From Sequoia sempervirens (taxonomy: Eukaryota > Streptophyta > Pinopsida > Cupressales > Cupressaceae), in contig VDFB02344280.1 in NCBI GenBank assembly GCA_007258455.2, positions 1 to 64,000 of the forward strand: a DNA stretch of 64,000 nt, read 5' to 3'. The notes below the pieces were generated by a model. It made no database searches and was not told the origin of the DNA. It saw nothing but the letters and a program-made list of their open reading frames with translations. Within the stretch, counting starts at the first letter, position 1; each line of letters opens with the position of its first letter. Both the position numbers and the translations under genes were made by a program. Below, piece by piece: positions 46,163 to 58,639 of the stretch.

Positions 46163-48168
46163 TGGTATCGAAGCACTAGATCTGTGACTTCCTATCCAAA
46201 TTTTGAGAGATTCAACCTTGAGAGAAAAATTGGCTCATCCTAAAGTGGAACGTCTATCACCATTGAGTCTAGAACAACCAAAAACCCTAAGAACGCCTAT
46301 CATTTTGTCAAATTTAGAGAGGTTAAAATATATATATTAATAGCTAGAGGTAAATGCACTAAAATCCATACAATCGTACGAACCTGCATGCACCCCTAGG
46401 TTGCCATTAATTCTCTAGGTGCTCAAATACAATAAGATTTCAATATTATTTTCAATTTTTTTGAAAAAAAAATGAAAAAAAATCCCACATATGGTACAAC
46501 CCTACACAAACGTATTCCATACATATGTCACACTGATAGTCACATTCAATACCATCAATGGTTACCAAAGCCCACCAATGACAGGAGTTAACCTCACTCG
46601 ACGGTCTCTCCTTTACCAGTTATCATTTCTACGTTGATCGCTTGACAATAAATCATCAGTGCTCCCACAATTCTAGTAGAGTTCAAAAAATTGGGGCAAA
46701 AAATCTAATAGGTGATTATCAATTGAAGTTTTTCTCGCAAGTTCCTTGAATATTCTCCAACAAGACAAGTATATTCTGACTGACAAGAAAATTTTATAGG
46801 CAACAAGAATTTTTTGAGAAGGAGATTATTCTCAACCAATTTTGTTGATGTCACACTAACATTAGTAGTACAAACAACCATATGGCCTCTTTTAGCCCCC
46901 CTCCTAGCCCTCATTTTCCCTAAAGGAGATTTTTTTCTCTTTTTGGCATAACTTGGGCATATAATGTCAAAATCGATCAAATGAGATATCGTCAGAAAGT
47001 TGGTTTTGTGTACTTTCCAGTGGTGCAAGTCTCATAATCAATTTTTGTTGTTTATACTTTTTATTCTCATTCAAAGTCATATCATAATTTTTTCTTCTAA
47101 GCTCATAAAATTTCACTAGTATGTTTTATTTTTATGATTCTAGTGGCATTGGAAAGGTATTTTAAAGCTCTTCAAATCCATTCATGCACTTTTTCCAAAA
47201 TCTACCCTAAGTACATTTTATTCAATTTTTTGTGATTTCACATTTATGTCAATTACTTGGACATTTGGCACCTAGAAAGGATCTATTTATATGAAATGAC
47301 ATCATTTGATTTATTTTATGTGCAATGAGGTTATCAATTTATTTTTCATTTGAGGAAATATCATGGGTTTTTTTGTTCATCCTTTTATGGTCATCCTAGC
47401 AAAGGATAACTATAAGTCATAGTGAAACGACATCCTGAAAAATCTCAGGAAACTTGATCTTTTACCTTATCTTTATGGACTTATACCTACACCAAACATA
47501 CCAGGGAGTAGATCAACATGGGGAATTATCAGTGATCATTTTGTAGGAGTGATTTGTTCTAGTGTTGATCATGACACTATGTGTGTCATATCGGACATTG
47601 ATTGCCCCCACACACTTTGGAATCAACCTTGGGAGATCCGGTGGAGACCTTCTATCTATCCATACCTAGAGGATCCTAATTCAAATTGTCTCATTCCTCT
47701 TGCAAATGCAATTTCATACCCTTTTATGATGAGACTTTAGAGGAGATTGAGTATATCACATGTCTTGCATGTTCTGATGAAGAAATTTTATTTGCAGGCA
47801 GTGGATCGTGTTTTGTTTTCAGGTATTCATCATTGGCATAGGAGCTCTTTCTTCTTGGTGGAGATTCATATCCTTATTTTATGTCTCCTACTAGGGAGAC
47901 ATCTATTGTACTTGAGTGACAAAATTAGTCCTTGAAGGGTCACATTGAGTCCTTTTATCCTTCTTTCATTAGTACAGATATTTCATTTTCTCTGTTAGAG
48001 AGGAGTTTTTTCCCATGAGGTTTTCTCTTTTTCTCTAGTTATGATAAATTTCATTTATTTGTACATGGGTACCTCATCAGGCCTTGTAGTAGAGACTCAT
48101 CCATGCATCCATCATTACATTCTTCATTATGGTTTTTAGCTTCTCCCTAAATTAATCTTAAGGGTGGG

Positions 48169-48271
48169 TGTTGGAGTAATTAATTAGGATAATCACCTAA
48201 TAATTAATTAGTCATTAATTAATTATTAGGTCCCTTATTACTTTAATTACTCAAGCTAAAATTATGAGTGT
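48169..48271 (+). repeat. LTR 5' fragment between duplicated segments
   Basis: TGTTGGAGTAATTAATTAGG, then LTR sequence broken off at gtgttttttagtg, where it joins the second copy of the interior at a short shared tagtg. A polypurine phrase precedes it, as at the true 3' LTR. Confidence 0.75.
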
Positions 48272-49346
48272 TTTTTAGTGTTGATCATGACACTATGTGT
48301 GTCATATCGGACATTGATTGCCCCCACACACTTTGGAATCGACCTTGGGAGTTCAAGTGGAGATCTTCATATCTCTCCATGCCTAGAGGATCCTAATGTA
48401 AATTGTCTCATTCCTCTTGCAAATGAAATTTCATACCCTTTTATGATGATACTTTATAGGAGATTGAGTATATCACATGTCTTGCATGTTCTGATGGTTC
48501 ATAGACTTGTCTTCATGTTCCCACTCTTCAGATCAAGACACAATCTTCATCTTCTATTGTTCCTGATCAGATTGGCATCACCACATACTTGGCCCCTATT
48601 AGTTTAGTGAAACAAGACATCCATCATCTTTCAAACATAGTTACTTGGGATTTGTATCTTGCAGACATATTATCCATGTTTGTAGAGTCCTATATTGCAA
48701 ATTTGGAGGATTACTTTGAGGATATCCATCTCTTTGTTGATAGCCACATCATTGTTGTTAGCTTTCCATCCTATTCATCATCTTTGGAGCTTGTTCTATA
48801 TCAGTATTCATCTAATCTTGGATTGATGTCATCTCATTCTGACATGTGGACGTTTGAGCACTTTTTAGAGAACACATCATTTGGATTTGGATTCTTGATT
48901 TTTCCAGCTTTTGGGAATGGATTCTCCAATCACTAGTTGATTTGTTTCTTCCCAAGGGAAGAAATGTTATTTGTAGGCAGTGGATCGTATTTTGTTTTCA
49001 GGTATTCATCATTGGAATAGGAGCTCTTTCTTCTTGGTGGAGATTCATATCCTTATTTTATGTCTCCTACTAAGGGGACATCTATTGTACTTGTGTGACA
49101 AAATTAGTCCTTGAGGGGTCACATTGAGTCCTTTTATCTATCTTTCATTAGTACAAATATTTCATTTTCTCTTTTAGAAAGGAGCTTTTTCCCACAAGGT
49201 TTTCTCTTTTTTCCAGTTATGAGAAATTTCATTTGTTTGTACATAGGTACCTCATTAGGCCTTGTAGTCGAGACTCATCCAGGCATCCATCATTGCATTC
49301 TTCATCAGGGTTTTTAGCTTCTCCCTAAATTAATCTTAAGGGGGGG

Positions 49347-49750
49347 TGTTGGAGTAATTAGGATAATAACCTAATAATTAATTATTAGGTCCCTTATTAC
49401 TTTAATTACTCAAGTTAAACTTATGAGTGTTTTTTATTATTAAATTAGACTATTTAGAGGTCAAGTTGTCTTGTTACATAGGATTAGGACACTTGTCACA
49501 ATCTAATCAAATCCTCATCTAGGGTTTGTACTTTTTTTTATAAGCATTCATTATTGTACTTTGTAACTATCCAAGTATTTCACTCAATTGATAATATAAT
49601 TAATTTTTTTTTTAATATTAGATGCTTGTGTGGATTTAATCATTCTCTCTCAGTTGCATAGAAAATCAACTACTTTGATACCTTGTTTGTGATAGGCATT
49701 TTGGTTGCAAGTGATTTTGGGAGTTGTGGGGTTCACTATCGACTCCAACA
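49347..49750 (+). repeat. 3' LTR
   Basis: 404 bp, TGTTGGAGT...GACTCCAACA, preceded by the G-rich polypurine tract. Confidence 0.8.
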
Positions 49751-52700
49751 CACACATGGATTAAGCTCGAACATGTCAAGGTGATAGTTTTTTGTTTGGA
49801 TGATAAAATTAGATTATTTAATTCCTATATGATTCATAGGATTAGTTGGAGTAATGACTTGATCTTAATAACGAATTAGGATATGTTGTGAATGGAGGAA
49901 TGGTTCTAATAATATGCCTAGAAATGGTGTTCATAGTGAATTTTGATATTATCAAACATAATTGTGGTGATAAATTAAATCATGTGATGAATACGATTCA
50001 ATGGTTATGGGTTGATTTCACATGCGGTGAAAATAATGATCATATGTATACATATATCTAAACAAATATGGCTCAACTAGAAGTGTAATGATGGAGAGAT
50101 GTTCAAATAAATTGTATGTGAATTGTTATGGGTTAATATTATTATTATGGGTTAATGATATGTGTAAATTTTTATACTTATTTTGTTTGCTTTGACTATG
50201 ACTAATATTTATAATGAATTGATAATTATGTTCGAGTGTGCAGGTGAAGGCCAATGGGAATTGGGGGTCACATAGCAAACCCAAATTTGTGTTTTTACTA
50301 GTATAGCCAATTTTAATTCATTTGGAAGAATTAGGGTCATGTGTTATGTGTGTTATGTTGTGATGTGAATATGTTCTAATTTGAGTCTATCATGTCTTGT
50401 CATGTGAATTCATTTGGTCATGATAATTTTTTAAAATTTGTTCTTGTGCAATTTTTTTTGCATTGGTAGTCTCCTATAGAGTTTTATGAGGATTTTAACT
50501 AGATAAATCAAGTTATTTTATTTAAACTTAACCTTTAAGTGTTAGGTATAGGGGTGAGGGATATTTTAAACCATAAAAAAAAAAAAATTAAAATTAATTT
50601 TAGACACCTTAAATTTACCATTTCCAAAGAGTGATGAAATTAGGAAGTTGTTGGAGGAGATAGGGTGACAACTCACCTCATCTTCCAAATTGGTTATAGG
50701 GTAGTTAGGATGATAAAACTTCCTTTCCTATTTATGTTCCTCATTTTGAAATTGGAGGGGGCTTTTTGGGGATTCATTTTCTTTCTTTGGGTAAACATTC
50801 TTCTAAGTTGGGAGAGTAGAGAAGAAGATTTATGAAAAGATGGAAGCTTGAGCAAACTTCCACAAAGGATTTTATGAGTGTTTAGAAAGATATCTCTAAG
50901 GTAGGAGCTAAACCCTATAATAGTTTGTCTTGAAATTCTAATTCATTAAAATATGTATTAGTTTATTTCCTTGATTTATGTGTTAATTATGAATTTATTT
51001 AAATTGTGAGTTGTGTAGGAATTTTTTGTATTTGTGAGGATTTGTTATGTTAAAAAAATTGTATTATTTTGTTTGTGGAAATGTGGCGTTGGAGTAGACA
51101 CTCTCATATTGTGAAAAAAGTCCTTCATGTACAAGGAGTAGAGTGGTTGTGGTTCTCATTTTGGGGTTTGGGTATGAGTACCCACCATTTATGATTTTTT
51201 GTATGAGTACCCACCAATGATAAATTTGGGTATGAATACCCCATTCTTGTGGTTATGAGTCAACAAAAGGAAGGTTGTGAAGTGAAAAAATGTGGGAGAA
51301 ATTGAGAAGATGGAAGTATATTTAAATTTTTGGGCTTTTGATCAATTTTCTCCCCCCCAAAGGGTTGAGCCCCTACTCCCCTATATAGGATTCTATATTA
51401 GAATCCTTGTACTGTGTTAGTTCATGGGTTAGATTATGTGTTGTTAATCTATGTGATGTGAGTTGGTTGTGTGGTGAAATCTTTTTGTTCAAAAAAAATT
51501 GTGGCTATTTTTTTTTGTTGTGCCTTGCACCCACACCCCATTTTTGTTTCTGACATAATGGAGACCCCCCTCCTTTTCTTTATCTTTCTTTTCTCCTCTA
51601 TTTTCTCTCTTTCCCTTTCTCCCTTTGTTTCCCTTCTCCTTCCCTTTTTTCTTCTCCTTCTCCCCTTTTTTTTTATTTTGGTCGTGCGTTGGAGTTTCAA
51701 GATCTTAAGGATTAGCATTCCTTCCTTATCAAGCTCGACCCACTGCATCAGTCTTTAGGATTTCCTTTGTCGAGATGCTCTCTTCACAACATTCTTCATT
51801 CCAAAGGTCTAATGGCAATGACATCTTGTTGCCTTGTTCACCCCCCCTATCAGAGCATTTAAATGGTGTCACCCTGCATTTAATGAGGCATTAATTTTTG
51901 GTGTTAGGTAGGTATAAAGGGGAAATCAAGGGGTTCAGTCATTATTTGTGAATGGTCGAGTGAACAAGCGAGAGCTCTGCAACTTTAAAACCCATCCACG
52001 ATTTCAACTTGATTTCCTTCGAGTCTCCTAGCATTTTATTGTTGGTTGTGTCATATTTTTCTTTGGACTAGTTCATGGTGATCCTATGCATTCACCTTAG
52101 TGTCACTCATTCATTTTAACCTTTTCTCCTGTGCAATTTCCAGGTAGGCTCTAGGACTAAAACCCCATTTCAATTCATGGCTTTTCTGGTCTATTGCATG
52201 GTTTTGTTGTGTTCTTGGTTTGATTGGGTATGGTTTTGTGTTGCTTTTTTTGTTTTCCTTCTAGTTATGTTGTTTGTACCCTACTAAATTGTGTTTTGAT
52301 TGAGCACACTGATCAAGGATGTTTTTGACATCATTATATCAGGGTTCAGATCCCCTTTTTTCCACACTTTTGGAAAGAATCCTTAGCCTTATCCTAATAA
52401 ATTCCTTTTGTCTTAGGTATTTTCTAGATCCAGTTTCACATTTCAAGTTTCATGTGGAAAAAATGCACATTAAAGATTATGTGAAATGGTTTTAACTTCA
52501 TCCCCAAACCCGAATATCTGATAAACAATACATTAGCAAACAAGAAGAGAAGTTTAAGCGTTTACATTATAATCGAATATCAAACATCAAGGATATCCTT
52601 TGTGACCATCCCAAACTTTAAAGATAGGGTTAAACCACATTCCTAAACCTAGATAATTGAAAAACAAAGACTTAAGATATTTTGGGTAGAACACCTAGTG

Positions 52701-53520
52701 TTTTGGTTATTAGACTTCAGATATTTCATCTAATTCTTGTCCTAATTTTAAGATAAGGTTGAACATTATGCCCAAAACCTAACTCTCGATAAGAAGTTCA
52801 TGCGTTAGGTTGTCATTGATTGTCGATAATCGGATAGGTCCATTACTTGTTAAACTTTCAAAGGATAAAGAATAAAAATCACCCTCAACCCTCAATTCTT
52901 GAAGAGAAGTACTAAAGAAAAACCTTGTGTTTTTTTAGTATCATATGTCGAGATTCACTCTACCTATAGTCAAAAGAAACATTTAAGATATAGTATTTAC
53001 CTCTAAAACTTGATCCCCGATGCTTAGTGAAAATTATTTTTCATGTTGGATATTGGAAATCGGGTGTGCTTCTTGGAATTTAAGGAAATTTTTTAAGATA
53101 GGAGATAAATGTTATGTCCAAACCCCAACCCACAATGATAATGCATTTTTTGAAAGTCAATTACTCGGTTCGGTTAGCGGGCGTCTCCCTTAATAATTAT
53201 GCCTAATAAGAAGTATAGAGTAGGCAGTAAGCTCGATCCCCGACACCCAAAAGGGTACAAGAATGAATACATATTTTTCAAAATCAGTGTTTGCACTTCA
53301 TTCATTTAGATTGCTTGGCTCTTTTAGCAAGCGATAAGACTTATTCCTAAAATATGATACTCGATGAACCAAATTTTTTCTTAAGTATAGATTTAGAAGG
53401 TATTTCATTACAAAGCAGTTAGAATGGCTTGTCCTCATAGCTTGATAAGGGATGCCTTTTCTTCCTCTTTGATTATTTATTTTAAGATTTTGATAGATGA
53501 AATTTTCATATGTAGGTAAA
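49751..53520. other. unassigned intergenic, probable retroelement debris
   Basis: No protein family recognised. TATA-like phrases cccctatataggattc (51380) and gtataaaggggaaat (51912) with frame-poor sequence after them suggest LTR promoters, but I found no LTR pair. A ~115-bp pyrimidine tract lies at 51566-51680. Confidence 0.35.
51566..51680 (+). repeat. pyrimidine tract
   Basis: Almost unbroken C/T sequence (ccttttctttatctttcttt and onward to tttttttt). The frames on both strands across it are artefacts. Confidence 0.8.
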
Positions 53521-55960
53521 ATGCCTAAAGAAGGTGCAAAGATGAAATATCAATATAAATGTTATCATGGCTCCTTCAATTATGTCCTCCCCATACTTGG
53601 AGATTGGAGATACTTATCTGGGGCATATAGACATGGATGGATTTGAAAAATGATTCATAATGAAGCTAATAGGATTGTCAAAGCAACTTCTTTAGCTAAA
53701 TCTAGGTTGGTGGAAGTTGTTGCCTTCTTAGTTGCAGTAAAATCACCTAAGCTAGTGATGACTTATGCTCAATATTATGACCACAAGCGTAAAAGGATAT
53801 TAGGATCATTTGGGGAAGTGATCCTGGACATTAGCCTAGACATGATTAGGAAAGTGTTCAGAATCCATGCTTCCCCCAATTATTAAACTATAACATGAAG
53901 AAAACAATGGTTTATTTTGAGAGGAACAATACAAGTTGCCTCAATCCTATCAATAGTCAGGTGTTGTTCAACCCAAGAAAGATAACACTTAAAATGGAAA
54001 ATTACAACATAGAAGTGAGTTTAGGGAGCACATCAAGGACCATATCACACTCCTAAGTAGATTTTATGGCTATCCAAATGTCAAAGACTTCTATCCATGG
54101 ATGTGTCACTTCACGTTGTTCCTTTTTTATGATAAGAAAATTGATTGGGCTACCATCATAAGCAACAATTTGTATGAACAACTCAAATATGTGCTACATA
54201 GTAACAAATTATATATGACATCTTATCTAGTGTACTTGTTAGCTACTTAGGAAACTTTCTCAGGGCTTACCAAGGTAGGGTCTTTTTAGCTTGGAGAAGT
54301 TAAGATTCATCAACATTACTGACAATTGGAGCTGGATGCAAGCTATAAAATTATTATGTGGTAAATGATAATTTTGTTCATGCCATTATCAGAGGGATAC
54401 AAATTCATTTTTATAAGAGGATCTCTCTACAAGCCATGGAAGAATTAAATAATTGGGGAATTGGTAATATCCAATTTAAAACCTTCACATACATGAGAGT
54501 AGCCAGATTTCATAAGGCTCCCCTCAAATTATGAGATACCCCATTGATAAAACAATTTTTTTAGAATTATGTAGACAAGTGACAAAAATCCACAAATTAT
54601 TTTTTGGTAAACACAAATCAGGATATTATTTTCCTTTGAAGATGGGAGTATACTCTTGTGCTAATATGCAAAATGCCAAAAATGCAGAGATAGAACTGGC
54701 AAGGTATATTTAATGGATATGTATAATGATCCAAGAGCTAAGTTTGATCCTATTGGAAAAATTAGTAAGTTAATAGGATCCTTCTTCAAACATGAGATAG
54801 CCTTAAAAACCACTGGTCTGATTATGAAGAGGAGTTTGAAGTGAGAATGAAGGACTATTGTCAATTGACAATAGATATGATGAGGGCCTGCAATGTAGCT
54901 AAAGTACCCAAGGAGTAAAAGAAAAATGGGAAGGTTTTAGATCCCATTTAAAGTGGATAGGGCATCTTCAATCAACCAGTCTACAATACAAATTGTTCAA
55001 CTGAGGAAGATGTTGACATGGATACAAGGGCAACAAGTGTTAAAGCTACATCAAAGAGATGGTTAGTATCCCTGTTTCCTATGATAGAGTTATCAAAACC
55101 TCAACCTCAAACAAATAAATCAAATACAAGTGAAGGTTCATCTATTACTGCTACTAAGAAACAAAGACCATCTGCTTTAGCATTTGGGTCAAATCTTTAA
55201 GGAAATAAAATGATATAATTATTGTAGAAATAAGTGAAGAAGGTAGTGAGGAAGAAATTCCTCTCACTAGGAGAAAGAGAGCAAAGGTTTCATCTTAGAC
55301 CACATCTATCCAAGAGACTGCCTCACACACTCCTTTCTCATATCCTCCATATGAATCACCTTTTCCATCTCCTCCTCGAAGTACTCCACCACACCAAAGT
55401 CTTACTACACCTCCACCTTCTCCACCACATTCTCCCCTCATATAATAGCTTCTCCTATTCCTCCACCTCCTCCATCTTTTCCATGTGATACTCCTTTTCC
55501 CCCTCCCCTAAAATAAGAAGAATAACTAGCAAGGGAGGAAGAAATTAAAAAAAAAGATGGTTGAAGAAGTAATTACAAAAGAGGAAGTTCAAGGAGAGGT
55601 TAGAGAAGAAATAATTGCAAAAGAGGAAATTAATGAGGGAGAAATAGAACCAAACAAAGAGACTCCAAATGAAGAAGTTATAGGAGAAGTAGAAAGAAAT
55701 GAGGTAGGGCAGGAACATAATAACTCTTAGGCCTCACATGATACTGAGGTTATAGCTTCTCCTTAATATGAAACATCTTCAAATCTCCCTATATGGTTGA
55801 ATCATACCATATAGAAGAGAAAGAGAACATATATGCAAGAACAGGAAGATGAAAGTATTACTATCCTTCACTAGGGTAATCAAGAGATGCAACAATATAT
55901 AGATGATCAAGATAGAAATGATGACTTCACTAGGGTGATCAAGAGATAAAAATCACTCCT
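53521..55960 (+). pseudogene. second copy of the element-A protein family, decayed
   Basis: ATG at 53521 (MPKEGAKMKYQYKC) reads to 53886 in one frame with a single TGA at about 53644. Conserved with the 9.9-6.7 kb copy: GEVILDISLDMIRKVFRIHA against GRILAHLREPTI-EAFGIP; HITLLSRFYG, PWMCHFTLFLFYDKKIDWAT and IISNNLYEQL against DIILLLNRIM, WMYFFIDE and MISDNIHEQL; then MTSYLVYLL against MSFYVIYLL. After that it is broken into short frames. The 3' part is Pro/Ser-rich (55.3-55.5 kb) then Glu/Lys-rich (55.5-55.7 kb). A TATA-like ccatataaagtgg lies at 56572. Function unknown. Confidence 0.6.
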
Positions 55961-56765
55961 TAAAAAATTAAACTTTTTTTAGATCAAATATCTACATGCT
56001 CTTGCATTTATTTTTAGATTATAATTATTTTTAAGGAAACAAAGGATGTACATCTAACTTATAGTATAAATTATAGTGTGATTTTAACTATTTAATTTTT
56101 AAGTATTTTTATTTTCTAAAATTAATATTTTAACTAAACTAAAACAATTGGTATACTTAATCAAGGGGAAAATAATGGTATATAGATAAATACAATTTAT
56201 TTTATATATGAAAAATATTTGGATTATATATTTTTATTTTTATGTTAGATTAAATATTATGAGGGAATGTATATCTAAATTATAAGTTATCATTTGGTTA
56301 AACTGTCACAGATAAATAATCCAATCCATCAAAATTATTAGGGGTCAAATAAAGATCAATCATACCAAAAAATTTAATTTGGTAAATGATATATTAAAAA
56401 TAGAACATTATTATCACTATTTAAATAACAATTAATTTTCAAAAAGCTTTGAATATTCCAAATATATTTGAAATATATTGTAAACTAATTTAAATAAAAA
56501 AAAATTAATAAAAGGAAAGCACAAGAAGAAAGATAGACTGGGCCCACTTAAAAAGATAACTCCAACTCCAAACCATATAAAGTGGAGTCAAGATACTTTT
56601 TCAAAGGGTCTCTTTATGACAAAAGATAGAAAAACATGATTATATACAAATGGGGTTTATTGGCCTTTTAAAGATCATTGAGTGCCACTTCATAGTGCAA
56701 TAAATTCCTATGCTCATCAATCTATTTCTACTACTTAATGCACAATGGGCTCTAGGGATATTTTT
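55961..56765. other. AT-rich spacer
   Basis: Very AT-rich, no frame or repeat supported; includes the TATA-like ccatataaag at about 56572 that may belong to the preceding retroelement relic. Confidence 0.4.
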
Positions 56766-56769
56766 ATTT

Positions 56770-58210
56770 TAACAAATAAAATTTCCTCTCAATATCCATC
56801 TCCATCTCTATATTCCTCTTTATCTCTATCTCCTTACCCCTCTCTCTCACTCTATCCCCCTCTATGTTTCCCTCTTTCGATCACTATCTCTCCCTCTCTT
56901 TACCTCTCTTGTTATTGCAAACATAAAATGAACCTATTGGTAATGGAGCCTAATTATCTTCCTAATTCAAAGGTTTTGTTTTAGTTGTATTTGGATCCTT
57001 GTAATTTGATGCATAGTTTATTTGAAGTTATTGCTTCTTTGTTGATATCTTTTTTGGAGCATATTATGATGCCCCATAGTAGCCACATTCACTAGGAAAT
57101 GTGTACACCAAAGATGTAAAATATTTGCTCCATCTCCATCACTATCTTTATATTCCTCTACATGTCTCTACTTTATCTCTATCTCCTTACCTCCCCTTGA
57201 ATCTCTCTCTTCCCCCTCTATCTCCATATCTCTCTCATTCATACACACTCTCTCTCTCTCTCTCTCTTTATTACTTTTCTCTATCTCTATATATCTCCCT
57301 CTATCTCCCCTATCTCTATTTCTCTATCTCTACTTCTCTCTACCTCTATATCTCTATCCCCCTCTTTATAGCTCCTTATATGTATATCTCTCTATCACTC
57401 TATCTCACCATCTATATCTCTCTCTATCTCTCCCTCTCCCTCTTCCACTATATATCTCTATCTCTTCCTATCTATCTATCCCTCTCTATCTCCATATCTC
57501 TCTAACTTTATCTCTCCCTCTACCTCTCTCTATCTCCTATCCATTTTTATCCCTCTTCCTCTCTCACTCTATCTTCATCCCTACCTCTATCTTCCTCTCT
57601 CCCTCTCTATCTATATACGTGCCTCCCTCTCTCCATCCATCTCTCTCCCTCTCTCTCCCTCTCCCTCTTCCTAGACCTTTATATCTATATCTCTTTGCCT
57701 CTATATTTGTTTCTCCCCTTTATCTCTATCTCATCATCTCTTCATCTCTCTCTACCTCTCTCTCTATATCACTTAATATCTCTTTCTTTATCTTTTATCT
57801 ATCCCTCTCTGGTTTTCCTCCCTCTCTATATATTTATCTTTTCCATATCTATCTATCCCTCTCTCCTCTCTCTCTTTATCTCAAGCTCTCCTCTCTATAT
57901 TCCCCTCCTCCATATCCATCTCCATCTCCATCTCCATCTATATCTATACCTTCCTCTATTTCTATCTCCTTACCCCTCTCTCTCTCTCTCACACACTCTT
58001 ACCCCCTCCATGTCTCCCTCTTTCTATCCCTATCTCTCCATAGCTCTCTCTCCCTCTCTCCTTATTGCTAACATAATATGATCCTATTGGTAATTGACCC
58101 TAATTGTCTTCCTGATTGAAAGGTTTTATTTAAGTCATGTTTGGATCCTTGTAAGTGGATACATAGTTTGTTTGAAGCTATCATTTCCCCATTTAGATAT
58201 TTATTGCATG
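56770..58210 (+). repeat. duplicated unit: CT-rich tract plus ~130-bp flank
   Basis: CT-rich tracts at 56790-56915 and 57120-58065, each followed by the same phrase: ttattgcnaacataa, cctattggtaat, cctaatt-tcttcct, aaaggtttt, tttggatccttgtaa, catagttt-tttgaag (about 56910-57030 and 58061-58185). Related in composition to the 41.2-42.1 kb tract. Ser/Leu/Tyr-rich frames are artefacts. Confidence 0.75.
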
Positions 58211-58639
58211 AATGTCATTTTCTAAATCACCTACCAATTGACCTCATGTATTGTATAAATGTATGCAAAAAAAAACCAAAATTTTCCCGAATTGACCCTC
58301 CACACCTTTTTGGCTCATTGCAAACCAAGGTGCGGTTGCTAGTTTATAGTCCTTTTGAAAGAGTAATGATGGCCTTTTTATAGACAATAAGATGCCAAAC
58401 TTAGTTACATATTAATGGTCCAAAATTCATCAATATGATAAACAAATACAATTCAAAATGATAGAATATGTGAAAAGCACCGAGATTTTTAATTTTGAAA
58501 TGTAGAATATTTCATGAGAATAAATATCTTTGAAAATTATTCAAGAAAAATTATAGTGCAAAATAATTTGGAAGTAGAAACCTCATAAATTTGGTACATA
58601 GCCAAAATCCCATCAAAACCTAAAGACTAAAGTTTGTAA
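58211..58639. other. unassigned
   Basis: No supported gene; the 80-codon frame at 58141-58383 has no recognisable features. Confidence 0.35.

Larger units (their letters stand above)
44752..49750 (+). mobile_element. rearranged LTR retroelement, no recognised coding domains
   Basis: 5' LTR 44752-46162 (starts TATTGGAGTAATTAGG, ends CAATGCCAACA; enlarged by a TIR element), PBS TGGTATCGAAGC directly after it (46163-46174), polypurine run aagggggggg-type and 3' LTR 49347-49750 (TGTTGGAGTAATTAGG to GACTCCAACA). The interior has a segment present twice (47562-48168 and 48272-49346) with an LTR fragment between. I recognise no gag or pol domains, so it may be non-autonomous. Flanking target duplication not found. 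Confidence 0.75.

Noticed and set aside
46163..49346. Coding gag-pol in the 44.7-49.75 kb LTR element
   Set aside because: Frames are short and show none of the protease, RT, RNase H or integrase motifs.
57101..58081. Overlapping 128-150-codon Ser/Leu/Tyr-rich frames
   Set aside because: Same artefact of a pyrimidine-rich tract.
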